Positions 36,769 through 45,530 of a stretch of DNA of 64,000 nucleotides are shown in pieces. Positions within the stretch are counted from its first letter, which is position 1. Every line of letters begins with the position of its first letter. The notes under the pieces were generated by a model. It saw only the letters and a list, made by a program, of their open reading frames with translations, ran no database searches and was not told the origin of the DNA. The translations under genes were made by a program, and so were the position numbers. The stretch comes from Shewanella sp. CG12_big_fil_rev_8_21_14_0_65_47_15 (GTDB lineage: Bacteria > Pseudomonadota > Gammaproteobacteria > Enterobacterales > Shewanellaceae). Location of the stretch: assembly GCF_002783505.1 (NCBI RefSeq), contig NZ_PFGL01000044.1, positions 96,642 to 160,641 of the forward strand, written 5' to 3'.

Positions 36769-38112
36769 ATGGATCAAATGGACTCAACCCTTCTTACTGC
36801 GTTTTTCCAGCACGGTACCATACGTGATGTCGAATGTTTATTCCCTGATATCTCTGGCTATCCGAGGGGGAAACTGATGCCCGCCCGAAGCTTTGCTAAG
36901 GGGGCTGAGCTTCGCATTGCCCAAGCGATTTCGATGCAGGCCATTACCGGGGAGTATTCCTACGATCCCATCTTTCCCGATGCCGATCCTGATCTCCTAT
37001 TAGTCCCCGACTACAGCACCCTAAAAATGGTCCCCTGGAGCACAGTGCCGCGGGCATTTGCTATCCATGACTGCGTGTTGCTCGATGGCACTTTATGTCC
37101 ATTTGCGCCGCGCTCCATTTTAAAAAATGTGCTGGCCCGTTACCAAACCCTCGGACTCACGCCCGTAGTTGCCCCCGAGATTGAGTTTTATCTGACTGAG
37201 GCCAATACCGATCCCAGTGTGCCATATCAGGCGCCAGTTTCAAAAAGTGGCCGAGCTGAAAACGGCCAATCTGCGTTTAGCATGAATATGCTCAATGAAC
37301 TCGCGCCATTTTGGGATGAGTTTAATGCCGCCATTGATGCGATTGGGATCAAGGGAGATACTTGGATCCATGAGATGGGGCTCTCGCAGTATGAAATTAA
37401 TTTAGTGCATGGCGATCCGTTGGCTCTTGCAGATCAAGCCTTTATGTTTAAATATGCGGCGAAAGAAATCGCGATTAAGCATGGCTTGAATGCGATTTTT
37501 ATGGCGAAACCCATAGCGGGTCAACCCGGCAGTTCTATGCATTTACATCAAAGTGTCGTCGATGATAAAGGTAACAATATTTTCAGCCATGCTGATGGTA
37601 GTGACAGCGAACGTTTTCAGCACTACATCGGCGGATTACAGAAGTATCTGCCTGATTTAATGTTGTTATTCGCACCGAATATTAATTCCTTTAGGCGTTA
37701 TATTTCCGGCAGCCAAGCGCCGATTAATTTAAGCTGGGGCGTCGATAATCGCACCACAGGTTTACGAGTGCCCTTAAGTGCGCCGGTGGCGAGACGGATA
37801 GAGAATCGCATTGCGGGCGCCGACGCTAATCCATATCTGATGATTGCCGCATCTTTGGCTGCGGGTCTTGCGGGAATGGAAGAAAGACTCGCACCCAGCG
37901 CGCCAGAAACCGGTAGCGCCTATGAGAGCAGCCATGACCTAGCGCAGACATTTTTAGCTGCGTTAACGCAAATGCGCCAAAGTGGCTCGGCACGACGCTT
38001 ACTCGGGGATGATTTTGTCACTGGCTTTGTATCGGTGAAGGAAATTGAGTTTCAAAGTTATTTGAGTGAGATAGGCGCATGGGAGCGACGTTTCTTAGGG
38101 CCGCAATGCTAG
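36769..38112 (+). CDS. puuA: Glutamine synthetase family protein, probable gamma-glutamylputrescine synthetase
   Basis: 447 residues, glutamine-synthetase fold. N-terminal beta-grasp (FPDISGYPRGKLMPARSF), metal and ATP residues in VVAPEIEFYL, HEMGLSQYEINL and SSMHLHQSV, then RRYISGSQAPINLSWGVDNRT and the arginine-rich VARRIENRIAGADANPYL. This is the PuuA-type pattern (gamma-glutamylation of putrescine or another amine) and not housekeeping GlnA, lacking the adenylylation tyrosine context. The two PuuR-like repeats upstream support a polyamine role. No other puu gene is adjacent. Start codon uncertain between ATG 36769 and ATG 36778. Confidence 0.78.
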   Translation: MDQMDSTLLTAFFQHGTIRDVECLFPDISGYPRGKLMPARSFAKGAELRIAQAISMQAITGEYSYDPIFPDADPDLLLVPDYSTLKMVPWSTVPRAFAIHDCVLLDGTLCPFAPRSILKNVLARYQTLGLTPVVAPEIEFYLTEANTDPSVPYQAPVSKSGRAENGQSAFSMNMLNELAPFWDEFNAAIDAIGIKGDTWIHEMGLSQYEINLVHGDPLALADQAFMFKYAAKEIAIKHGLNAIFMAKPIAGQPGSSMHLHQSVVDDKGNNIFSHADGSDSERFQHYIGGLQKYLPDLMLLFAPNINSFRRYISGSQAPINLSWGVDNRTTGLRVPLSAPVARRIENRIAGADANPYLMIAASLAAGLAGMEERLAPSAPETGSAYESSHDLAQTFLAALTQMRQSGSARRLLGDDFVTGFVSVKEIEFQSYLSEIGAWERRFLGPQC

Positions 38113-38166
38113 TGTTTACTTGATTAACGCGATACGTCACAAAATGCTTAGTTAAAAAACAGCAAC

Positions 38167-38195
38167 AAAAAAGCCAGTGCAAGCACTGGCTTTTC
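38167..38195. terminator. Bidirectional terminator between puuA and efp
   Basis: AAAAAGCCAGTGC and GCACTGGCTTTT arms, loop AA; A and T runs on both sides. Confidence 0.92.
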
Positions 38196-38219
38196 TTCGT
38201 CTGGAAACAGGAAGGGCGA

Positions 38220-38780
38220 TTATACGCGCTTCTTGAATTCACCAGTACGAGTGTCGATTTCAATCTTGTCGCCAACTTTTACGAAGTCAGCAACGCTGAT
38301 TGTGCCGCCGCCAGTGATAGTGGCTGGCTTCATCACTTTACCTGAAGTATCACCACGGGCTGAAGGCTCAGTGTAAGTCACTTCACGTACGATAGTGGTT
38401 GGCATTTCAACGGAGATAGCTTTGCCATCGTAGAAAGTCACTTGGCAAGTTTCTTCCATACCGTCAACGATATAAGCCGCTGCATCACCTAAGTTTTCAG
38501 CTTCTACGTCGTATTGGTTGTACTCTGCATCCATGAATACAAACATAGGATCAGCAAAGTAAGAATAAGTACAGTCAAGACGATCTAGGATGATGTCTTC
38601 TAACTTATCTTCACCTTTGAAAGTCGTTTCTGTACCAGAGTTAAGCAGTAAGTTTTTCAACTTTAACTTAACGATAGCAGCGTTACGGCCAGAACGGGTT
38701 GTTTCAGTTTTCTGTACAACCCATGGGCTGCCATCTAACATGATCACGTTACCAGGACGGATTTCATGAGCAGTTTTCAT
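38220..38780 (-). CDS. efp: Elongation factor P (Arg32 type)
   Basis: Three-domain, tRNA-shaped factor that relieves ribosome stalling at polyproline stretches, 186 residues. The tip of the N-terminal loop reads TTRSGRNAA with Arg at position 32 where E. coli EF-P has the lysine modified by EpmA. Arg32 EF-Ps are activated by rhamnosylation by EarP, and earP is the gene immediately upstream on the same strand (45 bases). The C-terminal EF-P signature [20 protein letters not shown] is altered but recognisable, and residues such as [13 protein letters not shown] are intact. Confidence 0.98.
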   Translation of the reverse strand: MKTAHEIRPGNVIMLDGSPWVVQKTETTRSGRNAAIVKLKLKNLLLNSGTETTFKGEDKLEDIILDRLDCTYSYFADPMFVFMDAEYNQYDVEAENLGDAAAYIVDGMEETCQVTFYDGKAISVEMPTTIVREVTYTEPSARGDTSGKVMKPATITGGGTISVADFVKVGDKIEIDTRTGEFKKRV

Positions 38781-38825
38781 TACACTATTTCCTATATTTA
38801 GATTTTTCTGTTTTCGCGCAGTATC

Positions 38826-40004
38826 TTAGCCGTTTTTAACGAACTGGACTAGTCGAGTAGCGAGATCTGCAGCATTTAATGCATTAATTGGCCATTGTTT
38901 AGCATGGTGCAACAAGGGCAAATTAACAGGATTAAGGTTTTGCCAGTGAAGGCTCACGGCAGATTGCTGTGCTTGGTTGAACGCAAGATTCAATTCAGAC
39001 CAATAACACGCAATTTTAGGTGGCAGATTATCGCAGTAAAGTTTGAGAAAAGCTTCTAATTTTACGAGGTGATAATCATCTTCTTGGGGATAAATGTGCC
39101 AAATGAAGGGTTTTGCGGCCCATTGGGCGCGTAAAAAAGAGTCTTCACCGCGCACGATATTAAAATCACAGCTCCAGAGTAGGCGATCAAACCCCTGTTG
39201 ATCTGTCATAGGCAAAATGTGCAGAATCAAATTGCCATGGACTATCTGTTGGCCCGGTACTAGGGCGGCAATATCACAGGGGAGTAGATGCGTCAGGCTA
39301 TTTAAGCTGCGCCCCTTGGGGATCAACGCATGGATTTTTTCGCTCGATTGCTGCCATAACGCGCATAAGGCGGCTAGCGCCTCGGTCTCATAGCTAAAGA
39401 TGCTAATGACTTTGTCCTGCGCCTGAATCCCCTTAAGACCTAGCTTAGTAAAAAGCTGCAATTTATGGGTAGGATTGGCTTGCCATGCATCGCGCTCTGC
39501 AAACAAATGTTGCTCGCAGATGAGTCCACCCGTTTTGGTGCCAAAGCCTGGAAAGTAGAAATATTTCTTCAAGCCACTGGCCTGTAATGAAGGCAAACCA
39601 TGGCAGCCTTCTACCCAATCTTCGGCGCTTAAATACTCTAAATTCAGCCAGATAGGTACGGATTTTGGGTCTACTTGATGTAAATGCACTAGCTGGCTTT
39701 TTACCTGTTCGGGTAATTCACAGGCAAAGGCCTCGATGAGCACAGAACCAGCGACAAACGCGATGGGAAGAGGCTTAGTCCAATGAATAATATTCACACC
39801 ATTAAAGGTTTGAGCGGCTTTTAGCGGATCGAGTGCTGGTAATATATGCGAGAAGCTCATCAGATCGTCTACCCACAAATTGACTGGGATCTGATGCTCA
39901 CTGGCCATTTGTTTGGCTAAACGCCAAGTGACGCCAATATCGCCGTAGTTATCGACGACGGTGCAAAAAATATCCCAATGATTGGAGCGGGGTGTGTTGA
40001 TCAT
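38826..40004 (-). CDS. earP: EarP, EF-P arginine rhamnosyltransferase
   Basis: Inverting GT-B glycosyltransferase that transfers rhamnose from dTDP-rhamnose to Arg32 of EF-P. 392 residues. The N-terminal DIFCTVVDNYGDIGVTWRLAKQ contains the catalytic Asp region (DNYGDIG), and the C-terminal DFNIVRGEDSFLRAQWAAKPFIW contains the nucleotide-sugar-binding residues of EarP. Adjacent to and upstream of its substrate gene efp, as in other Shewanella and Pseudomonas. The rml genes for dTDP-rhamnose are not in this window. Confidence 0.95.
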   Translation of the reverse strand: MINTPRSNHWDIFCTVVDNYGDIGVTWRLAKQMASEHQIPVNLWVDDLMSFSHILPALDPLKAAQTFNGVNIIHWTKPLPIAFVAGSVLIEAFACELPEQVKSQLVHLHQVDPKSVPIWLNLEYLSAEDWVEGCHGLPSLQASGLKKYFYFPGFGTKTGGLICEQHLFAERDAWQANPTHKLQLFTKLGLKGIQAQDKVISIFSYETEALAALCALWQQSSEKIHALIPKGRSLNSLTHLLPCDIAALVPGQQIVHGNLILHILPMTDQQGFDRLLWSCDFNIVRGEDSFLRAQWAAKPFIWHIYPQEDDYHLVKLEAFLKLYCDNLPPKIACYWSELNLAFNQAQQSAVSLHWQNLNPVNLPLLHHAKQWPINALNAADLATRLVQFVKNG

Positions 40005-40055
40005 GAGTATGTCGTTATTCAGTGGTGGAACGAGTCAATTCTCTATGGCTATGCA

Positions 40056-40085
40056 TAAAAAAAGCGGCGTCAAGGCCGCTTTCAT
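40056..40085 (-). terminator. Terminator after fldA
   Basis: Minus strand GAAAGCGGCCTTGACGCCGC then seven T: arms AGCGGC and GCCGCT. About 17 bases after the fldA stop. Confidence 0.9.
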
Positions 40086-40101
40086 CGAATGGCTAGCCGA
40101 A

Positions 40102-40629
40102 TTAATCTTCTAGTTCAGCTAAGCACATTTCTTCGTAAATTTGCTTAACCCAAGCATCGACACGTTCTTCGGTTAGCTCTGGTTGACGATCTTCATCGAT
40201 ACCTAAACCGATAAAATGGTCGTCATCGACTTGGCCCTTGGAAGCTTCGAAGTTGTATCCCGCTGTTGGCCAATGGCCGATGATAATGCCGCCGCGAGCC
40301 TGAACAATATCGCCTACCATGCCCATGGCATCCAGGAAATACTCGGCGTAGTCTTCTTGGTCACCACAACCAAAAATGGCGACAAGTTTGTCGGTGAAAT
40401 CAATTTGCTCAAGCTCTGGGAAAAAATCGTCCCAATCGCATTGGGCTTCGCCATAATACCAGGTTGGGATCCCGAACAGCAGCAGGTCATATTCTGCGAT
40501 CTGTTCTTTGGTACTCTTGGCGATATCTTTCACCTCAACCATTTTTTTACCCAGTTTTTTCTGGATCATCTTGGCGACAGCTTCGGTGTTGCCTGTGTCG
40601 CTACCGAAAAAAAGACCTACAGTTGCCAT
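40102..40629 (-). CDS. fldA: FldA, flavodoxin
   Basis: FMN-binding electron carrier, 175 residues, long-chain flavodoxin. FMN phosphate loop GSDTGNTEAVA at residues 9-19, FGIPTWYYGEAQCDWDDF (Trp stacking on the flavin), FGCGDQEDYAEYFLDAMG and the long-chain insertion. It is acidic overall, as expected. The gene order fldA-ybfE-DUF2788-ybfF with seqA and pgm divergent resembles the E. coli fur region. Confidence 0.97.
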   Translation of the reverse strand: MATVGLFFGSDTGNTEAVAKMIQKKLGKKMVEVKDIAKSTKEQIAEYDLLLFGIPTWYYGEAQCDWDDFFPELEQIDFTDKLVAIFGCGDQEDYAEYFLDAMGMVGDIVQARGGIIIGHWPTAGYNFEASKGQVDDDHFIGLGIDEDRQPELTEERVDAWVKQIYEEMCLAELED

Positions 40630-40684
40630 TGTCTATCCTTTAATATCTAGTTCACTTATATGTTAATCTTGCTTTATCGATTGT

Positions 40685-40957
40685 TCAGCATTCAATTTGT
40701 TGCTGAAGAATGAATTCGATTAACTGGCTACGGCTGATGTTACTGGCCAATGCCTGCTCATTCAAGGCGTCGTACAAATCTTGTGACACCTTTAACTCTA
40801 TTCGCTTTAATCCGTTGGCTTTATCCCGCTGGATCTGGTTGCGCTTATTGACCTTGAGCTGCTGACTACGGGACAAAGGATTGCTACGTGGGCGGCCCCG
40901 GCGCTTTTCATTGGCAAAAAGGTCAATGGTGGTTCTGTCTGTTGCTTCTTTTGCCAT
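40685..40957 (-). CDS. ybfE: YbfE family LexA-regulated protein
   Basis: 90 residues from ATG 40957. MAKEATDRTTIDLFANEKRRGRPRSNPLS matches E. coli YbfE closely, followed by a ribbon-helix-helix-like C-terminal part (KRIELKVSQDLYDALNEQA). YbfE is a small protein of unknown biochemical role that belongs to the LexA regulon in E. coli. I could not find a LexA box of the standard form in the 41191-41291 region, so LexA control here is unsupported. The frame extends to 41053 within the upstream gene, but homology begins at 40957. Confidence 0.88.
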   Translation of the reverse strand: MAKEATDRTTIDLFANEKRRGRPRSNPLSRSQQLKVNKRNQIQRDKANGLKRIELKVSQDLYDALNEQALASNISRSQLIEFILQQQIEC

Positions 40958-40968
40958 GTTCTTGTTGT

Positions 40969-41190
40969 TTAACCGATCCCTGAGCCTTCCCAGGACATCT
41001 GGATAATACCTTTTGCAATAAACCCGGCGCAGCCGAGAAATAACACTAACCAAACAATAAATCGACCAAATTTAGGCACATTACCCTGTTTGAGCACATC
41101 ATGGATGGCCATGCCGATAAAGAAAAATATCGCTGCAAAAAACAGGTTCAGGCCAATGGTTTCAATTTGTTCCATGTACTGAGATAACAT
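40969..41190 (-). CDS. DUF2788 small membrane protein
   Basis: 73 residues with two transmembrane helices (about 14-33 and 43-64) separated by a short basic loop. Matches the DUF2788 family, which has no assigned function. It is co-directional with ybfE (11 bases gap) and fldA, and downstream of ybfF (101 bases). Confidence 0.85.
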   Translation of the reverse strand: MLSQYMEQIETIGLNLFFAAIFFFIGMAIHDVLKQGNVPKFGRFIVWLVLFLGCAGFIAKGIIQMSWEGSGIG

Positions 41191-41291
41191 ACTTTCTTAG
41201 TCCTCTAGAGTCTTCTAAGGCTAAAAGAGGCGCGAATATATCACATCAAGATGGCGGCTGCTATATGATTTAGGTCGTGGTTCTGTGTCAT

Positions 41292-42068
41292 TTACATTGC
41301 CTGTTTGTCAATAAATTCAGACACAATTCGGTTAAATATGGCGGGTTTTTGTGCATGTAACCAATGGCCGCAACCTTCGAGGGTTTTCGCCTGTGCCGAT
41401 GGGAATTGCGTCATGATGGCATTTCTATATTCACCAGTGACATAGTTAGAGTCTCCTCCGCGGATAAAGAGACTGGGCCCCTGGTAAACTTGGCGATGTT
41501 CTCCCCCCTGATTATGCCAACCAATAATATGGGGGTAACACGCTTTTAACCCGCTTAAGTTCATTTTCCAGCGAAAGCCAGTCTCAGTCCGTTGCAAATT
41601 TTTGAGTAGAAATTGGGCTGTCGCTTCATCAATGCCATTATGGGTTAAATGGGCCAAGGCAAAACGGCGATCGGTATGGCCTTCTAATGGCAGACTTTCC
41701 AGGGCCGCAAACACTATGTCGTGCCTTGGCTCATAGGCCACAGGCGCAATATCGGCCGCCACCATGCTGATAATGCGTTCGGGATAGGCTAGGGCGGTGG
41801 CCATGGCAATTTTGCCCCCCATGGAATGGCCGACAATATGGGCGCGCTCGATTTGGCATTCATCCAACAAATTAATCATGGCCTTAGCTAAGCTTGGGTA
41901 ATCCATGTGTGCCCAATGTTCACTCAAACCATGATTGGGGACATCAACTCGGATCACCTGATGATTGGTTTCGAGTACTTGGCCTAAGCTCTTAAGGTTA
42001 TCTAAATTGCCGAATAGCCCATGGATAAGGAGGACCGCTTCTCCTTGACCTGAGGTTACAAAATTCAT
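41292..42068 (-). CDS. ybfF: YbfF, alpha/beta-hydrolase esterase
   Basis: 258 residues from ATG 42068. Alpha/beta-hydrolase: oxyanion HGLFGNLDNL, nucleophile elbow GHSMGG (Ser near residue 88), and the catalytic His in GCGHWLHAQKP near 240. Homologue of E. coli YbfF, an acyl-CoA/short-ester hydrolase next to seqA there too. A TTG start eight codons further up is possible, but AGGTAA lies at the right distance for ATG 42068. Divergent from seqA. Confidence 0.9.
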   Translation of the reverse strand: MNFVTSGQGEAVLLIHGLFGNLDNLKSLGQVLETNHQVIRVDVPNHGLSEHWAHMDYPSLAKAMINLLDECQIERAHIVGHSMGGKIAMATALAYPERIISMVAADIAPVAYEPRHDIVFAALESLPLEGHTDRRFALAHLTHNGIDEATAQFLLKNLQRTETGFRWKMNLSGLKACYPHIIGWHNQGGEHRQVYQGPSLFIRGGDSNYVTGEYRNAIMTQFPSAQAKTLEGCGHWLHAQKPAIFNRIVSEFIDKQAM

Positions 42069-42278
42069 GGAGTTACCTGTGCTGTGGTGCAAAAAGTTTT
42101 GCGAATTGTGCCCCTAATGCGTTTAGTTTGACAAGAGTCCCACGGTTTTTGCCCTAGGATAACCCTGAACTTGGCTGCTTTTTCAGCGATTGCCTGCGTT
42201 GTGATAATTTGATGTGCGATTTCACGCATTTTTAGATTAATGATGCTTTATCAGATTGATAGAGATAGATACACTGGA

Positions 42279-42314
42279 GGGCGATCGCAACGATCTTTTT
42301 TGCTAGGATCGCCC
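42279..42314. repeat. Inverted repeat with three GATC sites upstream of seqA
   Basis: GGGCGATC (42279-42286) and GATCGCCC (42307-42314) form a perfect 8-bp stem. GATC sites start at 42283, 42292 and 42307, so three Dam sites lie within 28 bases, about 55-85 bases before the seqA ATG. SeqA binds pairs of closely spaced hemimethylated GATC sites, so the element may be a self-regulatory site. Confidence 0.6.
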
Positions 42315-42366
42315 GCGGTACATTTTTTTCGGTTATGCCTATCGAATAACAAAGGATAATAAGGTT

Positions 42367-42915
42367 ATGAAATATATCGAAGTGGATGAAGAGCTCTATC
42401 GTCATATTGCCAGCAAAACAGAACGCATTGGTGAGAGCGCCTCTGACATTCTTCGTCGATTACTCGGCCTGTCCGTCAATGCGGTTGAGCAAGCCGAGCC
42501 AAAGGCTATCAGTCAGCCTAGTTTGGAAGTTGAGCCCCTAGCTCCGCACGTTGAAGTAAAAGAGATAACACCCTCTGTGATGGATTTTACCACCTTAGTG
42601 GATGAACACAGATTGTCATTGCAAAAAGGTGCCGTTGGGCGTTTCTTATTTTTACTCGAGAGTTTATATCAGCAAAGCCAAGTGTCATTTTCACAGATCC
42701 TGCAGATCCAAGGCCGCGATCGCCTCTATTTTGCCCGTTCACGTGAAGAATTACTGCAGGCGAGCCCTTCGGCGAATCCGAAGGAAATCGGCAGCAGCGG
42801 CTTTTGGGTGACCACAAACAATAATACCGCGAAAAAACGCGCTATTTTATCGGAAGTGTTAGTGCAGTTTGGCTGCGATGCACAAGTCGCCAGCACTATC
42901 GCCGAACGCGTATAA
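42367..42915 (+). CDS. seqA: SeqA, negative modulator of replication initiation
   Basis: Binds hemimethylated GATC DNA and sequesters the new origin. 182 residues. N-terminal multimerisation domain (MKYIEVDEELYRHIASKTER, then ASDILRRLLG), variable linker, and C-terminal DNA-binding domain with GRDRLYFARSREELL and WVTTNNNTAKKRAIL, where the Asn residues recognise methylated adenine in E. coli SeqA. Next to pgm, as in E. coli. Ribosome binding site AAGGATAATAAGG is good. Confidence 0.96.
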   Translation: MKYIEVDEELYRHIASKTERIGESASDILRRLLGLSVNAVEQAEPKAISQPSLEVEPLAPHVEVKEITPSVMDFTTLVDEHRLSLQKGAVGRFLFLLESLYQQSQVSFSQILQIQGRDRLYFARSREELLQASPSANPKEIGSSGFWVTTNNNTAKKRAILSEVLVQFGCDAQVASTIAERV

Positions 42916-42984
42916 GATTTATCAACGCCGTAACTATAGGGCGTTTCACACTATTTAACCGATTTTCCAGTAGGAGAGGATCAG

Positions 42985-44637
42985 GTGGCAATACATCAAC
43001 GGGCAGGACAAACCGCAAATCAGACGGATCTGGTGAATATTCCAAAACTGATGAGCCATTATTACAGCATCAAACCCAATGTGGATGATGCCAGCCAACG
43101 GGTGACCTTTGGCACTTCGGGCCACCGTGGCAGTGCTTTTCTGGGAAGCTTTAACCAAGATCATATCTTGGCCATTACCCAAGCTGTGGTGGACTATCGC
43201 CAATCGGTGAATATCGATGGGCCGCTATTCCTTGGTATCGATACCCATGCCTTATCCTATGCCGCCTATGTCTCTGCAATTGAAGTCTTGGCCGCAAATA
43301 AAGTGACAGTGCGCATCCAACAAAACGATGGTTTTACGCCGACCCCCGTCGTTTCCCACGCGGTCATTTGCGCTAATCGTGAGGCCAATATCAATGGCAC
43401 CGCTCAGAGTGATGGCCTGATCATTACTCCGTCCCATAATCCTCCCCAGGACGGTGGGATTAAATATAATCCTCCCCATGGCGGTCCAGCCGAAGGCAAT
43501 ATCACCGCGTGGATTGAGTCGCGGGCAAATGATTATCTACGCGGCCAGCTTAAGGGCGTGAATAAACTCGCCTATGCCGATGCACTGACTTCGGGCTATG
43601 TGCATGCTATCGATTTAATCAGCCCCTATGTGGCCGATTTAGAGAATGTGATTGATATGCAAGCCATCGCTAAAGCTAAGCTTAAGTTGGGAGTCGATCC
43701 ATTAGGCGGCTCGGGCATCCATTATTGGGCGCCGATTGCTAAGCACTATGGTATTGATATCACCTTAGTGAATGATAGAGTCGACCCAAGTTTTAGCTTT
43801 ATGCCACTGGATAAGGACGGCAAGATCCGTATGGATTGCTCGTCTCCCTATGCGATGGCCGGTTTGCTCGCCCACAAAGATAGCTTCGATTTATGTGTCG
43901 GTAATGACCCAGACTACGACAGACACGGCATCGTCTGCCCAGGTACGGGCTTAATGGATCCGAATCATTATCTTGCCGTCGCCATCGATTACCTGCTGAC
44001 CCATAGGCCCGAGTGGAGCGATAGCTTAGCCATAGGTAAAACCTTAGTATCGAGCGCGCTTATCGATAAAATTTGTGCCTTCCACGGTAAAAAACTGCTC
44101 GAAGTGCCTGTGGGCTTTAAGTGGTTTGTCGATGGTTTAGCCGAAGCCACCATCGCCTTTGGCGGTGAAGAGAGTGCGGGAGCGGCATTCCTACGCCGTG
44201 ATGGCAGTACTTGGTGCACCGATAAGGACGGTTTTATTTTAGTACTCTTGGCCGCAGAAATGCTCGCGGTCACGGGTAAAACCCCAGGGCAACGCCATCA
44301 GGAATTAGTTGCCCAATTTGGCCAAAGTTTCTATAAGCGCATCGACAGTCCGATTAGCCTTGAGAACAAAGCCAAATTTGCCAAACTCAATGCCGATACC
44401 TTAAATGCAACTGAACTTGCGGGTGAGAAGATTGAAGCGGTATTGACCCATGCGCCGGGCAATAATGCATCGATTGGTGGCATTAAAGTGACCACGGCCA
44501 ACGGTTGGTTCGCCGCGCGCCCATCGGGCACCGAAGCCTTATTTAAGATCTACGGTGAAAGCTTTATTAGCGAGCAGCATTTAGCTGAGATCATTAAGGA
44601 TGCGCAGGCATTAATCGATAAGGCACTAAACGCTTAA
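42985..44637 (+). CDS. pgm: Pgm, phosphoglucomutase
   Basis: Interconverts glucose 1-phosphate and glucose 6-phosphate, 550 residues. N-terminal FGTSGHRGSAFLGSF, phosphoserine loop TPSHNPPQDGGIKYN near residue 145, metal-binding DPDYDRHG, and sugar loop GGEESAGAAFLRRDG; the C-terminal phosphate-binding loop is RPSGTEALFKIYGESF. The start is GTG 42985 with TAGGAGAGGA upstream. 69 bases after seqA, likely in one operon. Confidence 0.96.
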   Translation: MAIHQRAGQTANQTDLVNIPKLMSHYYSIKPNVDDASQRVTFGTSGHRGSAFLGSFNQDHILAITQAVVDYRQSVNIDGPLFLGIDTHALSYAAYVSAIEVLAANKVTVRIQQNDGFTPTPVVSHAVICANREANINGTAQSDGLIITPSHNPPQDGGIKYNPPHGGPAEGNITAWIESRANDYLRGQLKGVNKLAYADALTSGYVHAIDLISPYVADLENVIDMQAIAKAKLKLGVDPLGGSGIHYWAPIAKHYGIDITLVNDRVDPSFSFMPLDKDGKIRMDCSSPYAMAGLLAHKDSFDLCVGNDPDYDRHGIVCPGTGLMDPNHYLAVAIDYLLTHRPEWSDSLAIGKTLVSSALIDKICAFHGKKLLEVPVGFKWFVDGLAEATIAFGGEESAGAAFLRRDGSTWCTDKDGFILVLLAAEMLAVTGKTPGQRHQELVAQFGQSFYKRIDSPISLENKAKFAKLNADTLNATELAGEKIEAVLTHAPGNNASIGGIKVTTANGWFAARPSGTEALFKIYGESFISEQHLAEIIKDAQALIDKALNA

Positions 44638-44652
44638 GTGAGCTTTGAGAGA

Positions 44653-44695
44653 TAAAAAAAAACGCACTCATGTTAACCCGTGAGTGCGTTTTTTA
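44653..44695. terminator. Bidirectional terminator between pgm and msrA
   Basis: AAAAAAACGCACTCA and TGAGTGCGTTTTTT arms, loop TGTTAACCCG. Shared by the two convergent genes. Confidence 0.92.
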
Positions 44696-44722
44696 TTTGG
44701 CCCGATTTAAGGCCAACGCGTA

Positions 44723-45202
44723 TTAATACTCGATATGACAACTTGGTAAGTTGTTCTTATCAATATAATTTTGGTGATATTCCTCCGCCACATGGAATTG
44801 CTGTAGTGGCACTATCTCAGTCACTATATGGCGCTGTCCCCAACGGCCAGAGCGGGCAAAGGCGAGTTTCGATGCTTCAGCCGCGGCTTTTTGCTCGCGA
44901 TCATGGAAGAAAATGGTGCTGCGATATTGAGTGCCAATATCGCCGCCCTGCATGTTCAAGCTCGTGGGGTTGTGGTTTTTCCAAAATACCTCGAGTAAGT
45001 CTTCATAACTGACAAGGGCGGGATCAAATTCCACTTGTACCACTTCGGCATGGCCCGTGTTGCCTTTTTTCACTTCTTCATAGGTGATAGCGGCGTTATT
45101 GCCGCCCATATAGCCGCAGGTGGCATTCAATACGCCGTTCACTTGCCTAAAAAAATACTCTACGCCCCAGAAACAGCCGGCACCAAAGGTTGCTAACGCC
45201 AT
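44723..45202 (-). CDS. msrA: MsrA, peptide methionine-S-sulfoxide reductase
   Basis: Repairs oxidised methionine (S-sulfoxide), 159 residues. Catalytic cysteine in FGAGCFWGVEYFF near residue 10, VNGVLNATCGYMGG, and GHAEVVQVEFDP. The C-terminal recycling cysteine is probably the one in LPSCHIEY. I use ATG 45202, where homology starts; a TTG four codons upstream is possible. Confidence 0.95.
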   Translation of the reverse strand: MALATFGAGCFWGVEYFFRQVNGVLNATCGYMGGNNAAITYEEVKKGNTGHAEVVQVEFDPALVSYEDLLEVFWKNHNPTSLNMQGGDIGTQYRSTIFFHDREQKAAAEASKLAFARSGRWGQRHIVTEIVPLQQFHVAEEYHQNYIDKNNLPSCHIEY

Positions 45203-45530
45203 AATCAAATCCAATAGAAGTCTAGATGGCTAAGAATTGTGATGAATCTCCTGCCTAAAAGCAAGTATCGGAATGAAAATTTATCCCATACTGAACGCTG
45301 CCACCGATCCGCCGAGCTTTTTTATCAATCGGGTTAGCTGAGTTTTTTACTTCAAAATTCAGTTGTATGACCAGAATGACCGAGATACGCCCTAAAAACT
45401 TGTGTTAGTATTGATGCGCTTTTAAAGGTAAGTACAGCCGATTACCGTCATGCACGGTTTTATTGCACTTGATACTGAGTTTTATTGAACTGAATACTGA
45501 CCTTTAGCACACCATTATAAGGAGAATTCT
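45203..45530. promoter_or_regulatory. msrA/astE intergenic region with a 22-base tandem repeat
   Basis: 328 bases without a gene. At 45457-45478 and 45479-45500 a 22-base unit occurs twice in direct tandem with 19 of 22 positions equal; both copies contain GTTTTATTG and AATACTGA or GATACTGA. The two-turn period suggests side-by-side binding of a regulator on one DNA face. It ends 30 bases before the astE start, where it would cover the promoter. Confidence 0.55.

Noticed and set aside
40685..42366. Search for a LexA box upstream of ybfE, DUF2788 or ybfF
   Set aside because: No CTGT-N8-ACAG element found, so LexA control was not claimed despite the family name.
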